DNA of 64,000 bases, from positions 52,918 to 116,917 of the forward strand of contig CAYNVT010000001.1 of the NCBI GenBank assembly GCA_964400685.1. The letters are read 5' to 3'. A program made the translations under genes and the position numbers. Positions 54,640-63,054 of this stretch are shown here, in pieces. The notes under the pieces are model-generated. The model saw only the letters and a program-made list of their open reading frames with translations. It ran no database searches and was not told where the DNA came from. Source of the DNA: DATCTV01 sp964400685. Its GTDB lineage: Bacteria > Desulfobacterota > Desulfomonilia > UBA1062. How positions within the stretch are numbered: the stretch's first letter is position 1; the number at the start of each line of letters is the position of its first letter.

Positions 54640-56169
54640 ATGCGCCAGTCACATCTCATATTGTCCAATGCCTCTGTCATGTGGGTTACCCAGGCTCTTA
54701 AACTGGTTCCTCAGCTGATTTTTGTGCCCTACCTCATCGGAACAGTCGGGGAGGCGGGTTATGGGGCCTATGCCCTGGTCTGGTCACTGCTGATGTCGAT
54801 CGATCAGCTGGAAAGATCTCTGCAGTCGGGAGTTGTCAAGTACAGTGCGGCCTTTCTGGCTCAAGGCCTGATCAATAATGTTAACAAGGTTGTAAGTTCA
54901 AGTTTCGTGTACTCTATAATTCTGGCTGTTATCGCCTGTGCCGGTATCATATTGGCAGGGGAATTCTACAAAGACCCTTCCGGTCAGATAGGTATTGCCC
55001 TCATTGTTGTAGGCATCATGGTCCTGTTCATCTTTCCTCTTACACCCTATATTGCTGTGATCCAGTCACGGCAATACTATTATGTGGGTGCCATTGCCGA
55101 TACCATATCGAAATACATCAGTCTCCTGATCATAATAGCCTGGTTCAGTTTCGTCAATCCATCGGTCGAGGCTTTGATTATCATCATGGCCGTAATGCTG
55201 TTTTTATCAAGGCTTGCCCAGGTGCCGATTGCTCATCATTTTGTCCCCGGATTAATTAACCGCCCGCGCTTGTTCGACAGGGAGAGTTTTCATTTGGTCG
55301 CATCTTTTGGCGCAGCTACAGTTCTGGCCTCTGTATGTCTGGCGGTTAACTCAACAGGAATCCGCTGGCTGATGGATGCCCTTGTATCCACCAGATTCAT
55401 TGCCCATCTTGCCATTATGCTCATGCCGGGGATACTGCTTTCTCAGGTAATCGGGGCCATGACAATAACAATAATGCCGGCTGCGAGCGCATATGAAGCT
55501 ACCGGAAACCAGGGGATGCTGCAGGAACTCCTGGTAAGGGGGATGCGCTACATGACAATTATTGTACTGGCCGGCATTATAGTGGCTGGTCTGCTTATGC
55601 AAAATGTATTAAAAGTCTGGGTAGGTCCAGGATATATGTTCCTGGCACCCTATGCCCTGGCTCTGTTTGCAGGAGAGGCTTTCATGCAGAGCTCTTCAAT
55701 TTCGCATCACATGCTCAAGGGGATCGGGAGATTACGGGCTGTAGTGTTTATCTATTTTATTGGATTGGTAATTGTGCCTGTCGGTCTGATTCTGACTGTA
55801 TTTAATATATGGCATAATCCATATATTGCCGTAACGGCAGGTCTCATTGCCGGATATCTGGTTTGCGGATGTCTCAATATCTTGTTTTGCACGAAGGCAG
55901 TCCATGCTGACATGATGCGCGTATTCATACGTGTTTATATACAGCCTTTTGCCGTTGCAGCGGTTGTCTGTCTTCCTGTCATGGGAATTATAACCTATAG
56001 TGATTTTGATGGTCTTATCGCAAGGACCCTTATTTCAGTTATTGCAGTCCTGCTGTTTTTCAGCAGTTGTTATTTCTTTATTGCTACCCCAATTGAACGA
56101 AAGCAGGCTGTTGAGATGATTCAAATGATTATAAATAAGATCACCTCATTTAATAAAAAACCGCATTGA
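54640..56169 (+). CDS. Wzx-type polysaccharide flippase (MOP superfamily)
   Basis: A 509-aa membrane protein with about fourteen hydrophobic segments and the family start (SVMWVTQALKLVPQLIFVPYLIGTVGEAGYGAYALVW). Wzx proteins move undecaprenyl-linked repeat units to the periplasmic side. It follows the GT39-like gene by 22 nt. The ribosome-binding site is weak. With Wzz-like and Wzy-like partners it indicates Wzx/Wzy-dependent assembly. Confidence 0.88.
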   Translation: MRQSHLILSNASVMWVTQALKLVPQLIFVPYLIGTVGEAGYGAYALVWSLLMSIDQLERSLQSGVVKYSAAFLAQGLINNVNKVVSSSFVYSIILAVIACAGIILAGEFYKDPSGQIGIALIVVGIMVLFIFPLTPYIAVIQSRQYYYVGAIADTISKYISLLIIIAWFSFVNPSVEALIIIMAVMLFLSRLAQVPIAHHFVPGLINRPRLFDRESFHLVASFGAATVLASVCLAVNSTGIRWLMDALVSTRFIAHLAIMLMPGILLSQVIGAMTITIMPAASAYEATGNQGMLQELLVRGMRYMTIIVLAGIIVAGLLMQNVLKVWVGPGYMFLAPYALALFAGEAFMQSSSISHHMLKGIGRLRAVVFIYFIGLVIVPVGLILTVFNIWHNPYIAVTAGLIAGYLVCGCLNILFCTKAVHADMMRVFIRVYIQPFAVAAVVCLPVMGIITYSDFDGLIARTLISVIAVLLFFSSCYFFIATPIERKQAVEMIQMIINKITSFNKKPH

Positions 56170-56191
56170 GATAAGAACAACAGGAAGATAA

Positions 56192-56962
56192 ATGCAAAAG
56201 AGCACAATAAAGTTTGGAAAAAATACGGTTACAAAAACTTCGGCCCCTGATCTGATGCGCATCGAGGTTGAGAAGACACGCCGGGCATTTGAGATAGGCA
56301 GAAATTGCGGCCTGTTCCGTGTGCCGGAAGTTTTGGATCATGATGAAGAAGCGGGATCGGCTGTCTTTGAACGTCTCGATGTAAAGCCGGTTTCAAAAAC
56401 AGTTCCCTGGGGGAAACGTAAAAATCTTGCGAAGATACTAGGCGATTCTCTCGCAATAATTCATAAGGAGTTGAAGCTTCCTGATGACATGCTTGTTCCG
56501 CTCCCTGATCAGTTTGCCTTGCCTGATGAAGAGGTCTGTCTCCATGGCGACTTATCGGTCAACAATGTCTGTGTGGGTGCCATCTGGCCACCGGTTGCAA
56601 TCATCGACTGGCAGATGACGCCTCTTTTCGGGGGGCATGCAACTTGTGGCACGCGATACTTTGACATATTCTGGTTCATAAACAATCTCATAAGCCGCCC
56701 CTATACAAGATTTCTGTTCAGCAATCCCGTAGCGCCTGTGGGGACAGCCTTTATAAAATCTTATTTCAGACAGTCGCAGATTTGCTATGACCCTGACAGG
56801 ATTGTAATGTATGCAAAGCAGTTTTTTGACGTACTCATGCCGCTGATACGGCAGATGATAATCAGGGATTCAAAGGGAAGGGCGCGGTTATTGCTGCCGT
56901 ATAGCGAGGCCATTCTGAAGGATTTTATAGAATCTCTAAAGACGCTTGAACCTTATAAATAA
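56192..56962 (+). CDS. APH/choline-kinase-like phosphotransferase
   Basis: A 256-aa protein of the aminoglycoside-phosphotransferase fold. The catalytic loop reads LHGDLSVNNVCV and the metal-binding motif IIDWQM, with AVFERL earlier in the fold. In this locus it more likely phosphorylates a sugar or a small alcohol to be attached to the polymer than a drug; that is inference. AGGAAG lies upstream. Confidence 0.72.
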   Translation: MQKSTIKFGKNTVTKTSAPDLMRIEVEKTRRAFEIGRNCGLFRVPEVLDHDEEAGSAVFERLDVKPVSKTVPWGKRKNLAKILGDSLAIIHKELKLPDDMLVPLPDQFALPDEEVCLHGDLSVNNVCVGAIWPPVAIIDWQMTPLFGGHATCGTRYFDIFWFINNLISRPYTRFLFSNPVAPVGTAFIKSYFRQSQICYDPDRIVMYAKQFFDVLMPLIRQMIIRDSKGRARLLLPYSEAILKDFIESLKTLEPYK

Positions 56963-57004
56963 ATAATCTAGTCGAGGTACAGGAACTGTGAAGGTAAAAA
57001 TAGC

Positions 57005-57736
57005 ATGAATGATGATTATAGAAGCTCTCATCTCTCGCAGGAGAAAGGTATAAGATACCATGACGCATTCTTGAATGACCCATATCGCAGAATGGTCTGG
57101 CAATTAGAGCAAGGTATTATTGATAATATATTGTCAACTTTCTTAAGGGGCGCTGAAATTTATCACCTTGATTTTGCATGCGGTACCGGCAGGATATTGT
57201 CATATCTCAAGAACCGGACAAAAAAAACGGTGGGGGTTGATTTATCGCCTAGCATGCTTGAAGTGGCCCGGAAGAATAACAGGGAAGTTGAAATCATTGA
57301 GGCGGATCTTACGAGAAACGATGTGCTGATGCAAAGAAAGTTCAACCTGATAACCGCCTTTCGATTTTTCCCGAACGCAGAGGATAGTCTCCGCCAGGAA
57401 GCCATGAGAATTCTGGCAAGTCATCTTGATGACAACGGCTATCTGGTTTTCAATAATCACAAGAACACAGGCAGCACAAGGAACCGTCTGGCAAGGCTTT
57501 TCGGGCATGACGATTTCAAGGGAATGAGCATTGCCGAAGTGAAATCGCTTATTGAAAATAGTGGGCTCACAATCGTAAAGATGTATCATCTATGCACCTT
57601 TCCCGCTTCAGACAGGTACATGCTGCTGCCGGTGGCAATCCTGAGATTCATTGAACGGGTTCTGAGTCATATTTCTGTCCTGTGCAATTTCGGGGAAAAT
57701 CTTGTTTTCGTATGCAGGTGTATTGCGGTCACGTGA
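57005..57736 (+). CDS. SAM-dependent class I methyltransferase
   Basis: A 243-aa protein with motif I LDFACGTGRIL (about residue 55), an acidic end of strand 2 (VGVDLSPSMLEVARKN) and a post-I segment IIEADLT. It may methylate the sugar residues of the polymer or cap its end, given its neighbours. No membrane segment is clear apart from a hydrophobic C-terminal stretch. Confidence 0.8.
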   Translation: MNDDYRSSHLSQEKGIRYHDAFLNDPYRRMVWQLEQGIIDNILSTFLRGAEIYHLDFACGTGRILSYLKNRTKKTVGVDLSPSMLEVARKNNREVEIIEADLTRNDVLMQRKFNLITAFRFFPNAEDSLRQEAMRILASHLDDNGYLVFNNHKNTGSTRNRLARLFGHDDFKGMSIAEVKSLIENSGLTIVKMYHLCTFPASDRYMLLPVAILRFIERVLSHISVLCNFGENLVFVCRCIAVT

Positions 57737-57794
57737 TGTTATTAGTTCGGTTTTGTCAGAATTATGTCTGCGTCCTGAATCATGAGGGAATACA

Positions 57795-59273
57795 ATGACA
57801 ACACAAAACTGCATAGCTGATACGGGAAAATATTTTATTAAAGACGGTTCTGGCAGAATAAGTCTTTATGATTATTTCGAAGACGCCGTTAAAGCAGCGG
57901 GGAGAGTTTCAAAAGTAAAACTGAATATAACGGCCTTGACGGAATTTCCATCGCACTATGCATTCATAGGCGATAAAACAATAGTCAATAATATCAGCCG
58001 TACTCAATGGTTCAGCAAGTTTGATCCTGAACAGGGTATTTTTAAAAATAATTTTGTTTTACGTCACCGGAACCGCGAAGCGGATGAAGCGGAAATTGCC
58101 AGAGAATTGCATATTGCTCTTCGTGATGAGGTCTCTGATTACATAAAAGAATCTCGCAAGGTTGGAATACTTCTTTCCGGTGGTATGGACAGCAGGGTTG
58201 TCTCCTCTGTTCTGAAAGAGATCCAGAATGAAAGAAAAGACTTTGAAGTATATGCATTTTGCTGGGGAAATCCTGAAACCAGAGATCCTGTTTACGCTAA
58301 AAGGATAGCTGAACTGTATAATTGGGATTACCAGAATTTCCCAGTAACGAGTGATACTTTGAAGAAGAATATCGAGGTATGTGCTTATGAGGGTTGTTTT
58401 TATGCACCAAAGCATCTTCATGCCATGCCTGATGTTGCAGGAAGAGCAGGCGAACTTGAAATAGAGTGCCTGCTGGCCGGGAGCTATGGCGACAGTATAG
58501 GGCGTGCGGAATACAGTGGGGTCAGGGTCGAGAATCTCACTCCGATAAGAAAGCGTTTCAGGAACTGGTTCAGGTTATTCAATAAGGACGTATATGAGGA
58601 ATGCAGGAAAAGGACAATTTCTGATATCGGTATATACCGTTCTGTTTTGGGTGAATCATCAGAAACGGCATTAAATGAGCTTGATTATCAGCTTCATTAT
58701 ATGCGCAATATGCTGGGCACCTGCATGATGGTGCTGAAAAGGGTCACTGATTTTCATCAGGTATTCACCCGCAACGATGTTGTGTCATTGATGTGGTCTT
58801 TTACCAATAAATGCCGGACGAATGAAGTATATAAATACCTGTTGGGAGAGGTCGACCCGAAACTTCTGGACATACCGTGGGCCAGAACCGGGATGAAATA
58901 CCTGGATAGCAGCACGAAACCAGACGACCTGACGAAATCTTTTCACAGATACTCTGAATGGATTCGAAATGATCTGTTTTCCCATATCAAGGATCTGATC
59001 TTTAATGGAGAGATTGAGAAAACCGGAATATTCAATATGGATCAGATTCATTTTATAATGATGCAGAACAGAAAATCTGAAATCTTAAACGGCAGAATTG
59101 AAGAGATAATCCTCTGGCTCTCTTCTTTGTCAATTTTTTTAAGGAATAATGACTGGGAAATCGATTGTGATTATCCCTGGCCTCCTGAGCATTCTCTTGC
59201 TGGACGCATTGAGACTATCCTGTATCTCTGGCGCCACAGATTGAGAGATTATAAAATCAGAAAAGACCGATGA
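57795..59273 (+). CDS. Asparagine-synthase-like amidotransferase lacking the glutaminase domain
   Basis: The 492-aa protein has the synthetase-domain PP-loop GILLSGGMDSRVVSSVL (about residue 120) and the later VFTRNDVVSLMW segment. The N-terminal 100 residues do not start with Met-Cys and lack the glutaminase nucleophile, so it cannot use glutamine by itself. In polysaccharide loci such proteins may amidate uronic acids, as WbpS-like enzymes do; the diamino-uronic acid made by the first two genes is a plausible substrate. GAGGGA precedes the ATG. Confidence 0.8.
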   Translation: MTTQNCIADTGKYFIKDGSGRISLYDYFEDAVKAAGRVSKVKLNITALTEFPSHYAFIGDKTIVNNISRTQWFSKFDPEQGIFKNNFVLRHRNREADEAEIARELHIALRDEVSDYIKESRKVGILLSGGMDSRVVSSVLKEIQNERKDFEVYAFCWGNPETRDPVYAKRIAELYNWDYQNFPVTSDTLKKNIEVCAYEGCFYAPKHLHAMPDVAGRAGELEIECLLAGSYGDSIGRAEYSGVRVENLTPIRKRFRNWFRLFNKDVYEECRKRTISDIGIYRSVLGESSETALNELDYQLHYMRNMLGTCMMVLKRVTDFHQVFTRNDVVSLMWSFTNKCRTNEVYKYLLGEVDPKLLDIPWARTGMKYLDSSTKPDDLTKSFHRYSEWIRNDLFSHIKDLIFNGEIEKTGIFNMDQIHFIMMQNRKSEILNGRIEEIILWLSSLSIFLRNNDWEIDCDYPWPPEHSLAGRIETILYLWRHRLRDYKIRKDR

Positions 59274-59291
59274 TATCTGATTAATTTATGT

Positions 59292-60680
59292 ATGATCGAT
59301 AAACTTTTTTTTGTTGTTCTTGTTCTTAATGCAACAGGACTCTTTTCTTTTCTTGCAGAGGAGTTTGAAGTATCAATCGGTATAGTTACAGGTACGCTGC
59401 TTGCTCTTAACATCTTGTACCTGTTCATCAAGTTGCGGTACTCGATAGCTGTTTTCCACAGGGCCGGAATCGGAATGCTCAACTGGTTTGTTGTACTGCT
59501 TGCCTGGCCTCTGTTTACGATCCTGTACTCACTGTCATTGGAAATAAGGGAAATTGGTCTGCAGGTGTATTACTTCACACTCTTTTCAGGGGCTGCCATA
59601 TACACAATGGCCAATGGCCTCACCTCGATGCGCCGCCTGCTGGCCGTCAGTCTGGTGATTACCATATTCGGGATGGTGTTGAATCTGGTGGCGCCCCAGT
59701 ATTTCGAAGCGGTATCTTATATAGCCGGGGCAGAGGTTTTGAAGGAAGGCCGTGTGTGCGGGTTTATCCTGCAGCCGAACCAGCTTGCCCTTAGCCTGGA
59801 GTTCATGTTTATCGCCTGGTTCATGCTGTGGGGCCGCAAAAAAATATGGCTTGAGGCGGCAGCTATTCTGATATTGTTGCTTCTGGTGCTGTTGACAGGT
59901 TCGAGAACCGGTATGGTAAGTGCAGCAATCATAGTCGTATTTATACTTATGCCTGAACGGAGGGTGGTGAGCAGAAGATATCTCATGAAGCTTGGCACGC
60001 TGATGCTCGCACTGGTCGCTGGAATTGTTGCAACGAAATTTTACCTGGCTCAGATAAATTATACGGATGTTCAGGAAGACGACCTGATCAACCGCATGGA
60101 GCTGATGCTGAATTTCAAGTTGGACAATGAAGACAATATCAAGAATGTTGGAAGTGTACAGCACAGGATGGATGCCCAGGCTTTTTACTGGTCGCTCTTC
60201 AAAGAAAGACCTTTCTTCGGGTATGGTTTCGGTGCTGAAGCCTACTACAAAGAAATCGGCAACATATTTTTGTCTGCTCACAGTGATGCCCTGAAAAATG
60301 CCATGGAATACGGTTTCATGTACCCTGCTGCTTTCTCTTTGCTGCTGGTTTTACTTTACAGAAGGAAAAGCCGCAGAGAGATTGAGAGCTTTTTCAAGGT
60401 AAATTCGGTAGGACAGTTTGCCTTCATTACTGTCCTGCTGTTTTCTATGGGAAGCATTATGGATACGCGTACTTTTTATGTCATATTGGGGATGTTTTTC
60501 GCTGTTGTTTATTGCTCTGAAAGTGTTTTTAGCTATGATAACGATACTCTACAGATTACCAGGATATTATCGAGAAGAGAAATTGCCGGATTTTACAAGA
60601 GGAAACCGCGCAAAGATATATTTAAGGCTGATGCCGATTTTGATGATAAAAAAACTTGTGAACGGGAAATAGATCAATGA
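59292..60680 (+). CDS. Wzy-like O-antigen polymerase/ligase
   Basis: A 462-aa protein with about ten to twelve hydrophobic segments and a long loop in the second half (HRMDAQAFYWSLFKERPFFGYGFGAEAYY), the Wzy_C pattern with conserved Arg/His and GYGFG. The segment LLTGSRTGMVSA matches the polymerase/ligase family. It would polymerise repeat units in the periplasm. It ends in an ATGA overlap with the next glycosyltransferase. Confidence 0.85.
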   Translation: MIDKLFFVVLVLNATGLFSFLAEEFEVSIGIVTGTLLALNILYLFIKLRYSIAVFHRAGIGMLNWFVVLLAWPLFTILYSLSLEIREIGLQVYYFTLFSGAAIYTMANGLTSMRRLLAVSLVITIFGMVLNLVAPQYFEAVSYIAGAEVLKEGRVCGFILQPNQLALSLEFMFIAWFMLWGRKKIWLEAAAILILLLLVLLTGSRTGMVSAAIIVVFILMPERRVVSRRYLMKLGTLMLALVAGIVATKFYLAQINYTDVQEDDLINRMELMLNFKLDNEDNIKNVGSVQHRMDAQAFYWSLFKERPFFGYGFGAEAYYKEIGNIFLSAHSDALKNAMEYGFMYPAAFSLLLVLLYRRKSRREIESFFKVNSVGQFAFITVLLFSMGSIMDTRTFYVILGMFFAVVYCSESVFSYDNDTLQITRILSRREIAGFYKRKPRKDIFKADADFDDKKTCEREIDQ

Positions 60681-61831
60681 AGGTTCTTCAAATTCTGCCT
60701 GACCTCTCGGCGGGTGGTGCAGAAGGTTTTGTAACTAACCTTGGAGTCAGCCTTTCCAGGTCGGGTTGTGATGTGCGTTTTTTCCTGATGGCCGGAGTTC
60801 GAGGGGAAAGAGGCCTGGTATTGTTTTCACGCTTGAAAGATGCCGGGATTGAAGTTGCAGGCGCAAAAGAACACAATGTCCGCTCTCCGATGAACATTCT
60901 GCAATTGGCTTATCTGATCCGCTCATGGCAGCCTGATATTGTCCAGGCGAATATGTATCAGACCGAAGTGCTTCTCTGCCTTTCCAGAATGCTTACCTTG
61001 GGCAGCAGTTCCTGTTATGTTCGAAGGCTTGCTAATACAGAGCATGTAGGTTCCCGCTCAAAAATAATAGTTCGATTGATGCCCTTATTTTTCAGGAAGA
61101 CGATTGCCTGTTCACCGGCTGTAGCCGAAGCATATAGAAACTTCATGGGAAAAGACTGTAAAGGCAAGCTGATAACAATTTCCAATGGCGGGCTTTTGCA
61201 GGAGGCTACAACAACAATTGAGGAACGGCGCAATGCTAGAGAAAAATATGAGTTGCCTGACCATGCTTTTATTGTTGTTCATATTGGCAAGATGCTTGAA
61301 GGTATAAATAAAACAGGTTTAGAAAAAAGCCAAAAAGCTCATGATATTTTAATTAAAGCCTTTGCACGAGCATTTAAAGGGAATTCTGATAATATACTTA
61401 TTTTAGTAGGGGATGGACCGTTGCGTAAAGAGCTTGAAGCACTTGCAGGGGATCTGGGTATAGCCGAACAAACTCGCTTTTTAGGAAGGCAATCTGAACC
61501 ATGGCCGGCACTTCAAGCAGCCGATATATTCTGCTTTCCTTCCCGTTACGAAGGTTTGCCGAATGTATTGCCAGAAGCCGCTTCATGCGGATTGCCTGTT
61601 TTAGCCTCAGATATTCCAGAGATAAAGAATATATCTCCTGGTGACGCATGGCTGCTTAAACCTGTGAATGATGTAGAATCTTTTGCGGATGGGTTATTAT
61701 ATATGCAAAAAAACATTAAGATTTATAAGCAAAGAGCTGATAATGCAGCGCAAGATTTCAGGAAACGATTTTCAATGCAGATATGCGCAGAGAATTATTT
61801 GAATGCATTTAATCAGATATTAAAAAAGTAG
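60677..61831 (+). CDS. GT4-family glycosyltransferase
   Basis: A 384-aa GT-B enzyme. The N-terminal part has LSAGGAEGFVTNLG, the C-terminal half VGDGPLRKELEAL, FLGRQSE and the donor-binding signature FPSRYEGLPNVLPEAASCGLPVLA. It transfers a sugar from a nucleotide donor at the cytoplasmic face. From about 61,250 onwards the codons look visibly AT-richer than in the first half. Confidence 0.9.
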   Translation: MKVLQILPDLSAGGAEGFVTNLGVSLSRSGCDVRFFLMAGVRGERGLVLFSRLKDAGIEVAGAKEHNVRSPMNILQLAYLIRSWQPDIVQANMYQTEVLLCLSRMLTLGSSSCYVRRLANTEHVGSRSKIIVRLMPLFFRKTIACSPAVAEAYRNFMGKDCKGKLITISNGGLLQEATTTIEERRNAREKYELPDHAFIVVHIGKMLEGINKTGLEKSQKAHDILIKAFARAFKGNSDNILILVGDGPLRKELEALAGDLGIAEQTRFLGRQSEPWPALQAADIFCFPSRYEGLPNVLPEAASCGLPVLASDIPEIKNISPGDAWLLKPVNDVESFADGLLYMQKNIKIYKQRADNAAQDFRKRFSMQICAENYLNAFNQILKK

Positions 61832-61881
61832 AATAACAAGTAGCTTAAGCAAATATGAAAGGTTTAAATGGATAGAATAAT

Positions 61882-63054
61882 ATGAGCATTATAGTCGGAA
61901 TTGATGCATCCAGGAATCGTTCAGGAGGTGCAAAGACACATCTGATAAACCTTCTTACCGAGGGAAAACCGCACAAACATGGAATTCGGGAAGTACATGT
62001 ATGGTCATACAAATCATTGCTTGATGTTTTACCTGATAATCCATGGCTGATTAAACATAATCCACCAGAACTGGAGCAGTCAATTTTTATGCAGCTGTGG
62101 TGGCAGAAATTCAGATATTCGGATGAGCTGAAAAATGCCGGATGTTCAATTGTCTTGAATACGGATGCAGGAACCATAAGCAATTTTTATCCGTCTATTA
62201 CTATGAGCCGTGATATGCTTTCTTATGAGCCGGGTGAAATAAAAAGATATGGATTCAGTAAAGCTGTTTTGAGATTGATTCTATTAAGGTATATTCAAAA
62301 CCGTTCTCTGAAAAAGGCAAATGGAGCAATTTTTTTAACTCAGTATGCTGCTGATGTCATTCAAAGATTTTGTGGTAAGTTATCACGGATTGCTATTATA
62401 CCTCATGGCGTTGGGGATGAATTTCGAAACATAAAAACGAAAAATAGAAACCCGGCGGATGGTAAGAACACACTACGTATTCTATATGTATCTCATGCAG
62501 AATTGTATAAACACCAATGGACGGTAATACAGGCAATTGAGAAATTACGATTGAATGGTCATAAGGTTTCTTTATCGCTGGTTGGTGTGGGAGTGGGTGC
62601 TGCAAAAGTTAAACAAATGATTAAAACTCAGAGAGATAAATCTGACCCAAAACAGGAGTGGATTGAGTTAATAGACTTTGTTCCTCATAATAAATTACCG
62701 ATAGAAATGGCAAAAGCTGACATATTTCTATTTGCATCCAGCTGTGAGAATATGCCGAATACGCTTGTTGAAGCTATGGCAGTCGGTTTGCCCATCGCTT
62801 GCGCTGAACGCGGTCCCATGCCAGAGGTGTTAAAGGATGGTGGAGTTTATTTCGATCCGGAAAACAAAGAATCAATAGCCAACGCTGTAGAAAGGCTTAT
62901 TGCTGACGAAAAGTTACGTTTGGATCTTGCGTTAAGAGCAAAGCACATATCTGAACAGTACTTCTGGTCAAGATGTGCTGATGAAACTTTTTCATTTATT
63001 TCGGAAACAAATAAAGTCATTGAGAATGATCAAAAAAAATCACCAGTCAAATAA
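61882..63054 (+). CDS. GT4-family glycosyltransferase
   Basis: A 390-aa GT-B enzyme with GIDASRNRSGGAKTHL at the N-terminus (the glycine-rich acceptor-side loop), HGVGDEF mid-protein, and the donor motif FASSCENMPNTLVEAMAVGLPIACAERGPMPEV. The gene is AT-rich compared with the genes at 1-30 kb. It overlaps the CapA-family gene by 29 nt. Confidence 0.88.
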   Translation: MSIIVGIDASRNRSGGAKTHLINLLTEGKPHKHGIREVHVWSYKSLLDVLPDNPWLIKHNPPELEQSIFMQLWWQKFRYSDELKNAGCSIVLNTDAGTISNFYPSITMSRDMLSYEPGEIKRYGFSKAVLRLILLRYIQNRSLKKANGAIFLTQYAADVIQRFCGKLSRIAIIPHGVGDEFRNIKTKNRNPADGKNTLRILYVSHAELYKHQWTVIQAIEKLRLNGHKVSLSLVGVGVGAAKVKQMIKTQRDKSDPKQEWIELIDFVPHNKLPIEMAKADIFLFASSCENMPNTLVEAMAVGLPIACAERGPMPEVLKDGGVYFDPENKESIANAVERLIADEKLRLDLALRAKHISEQYFWSRCADETFSFISETNKVIENDQKKSPVK

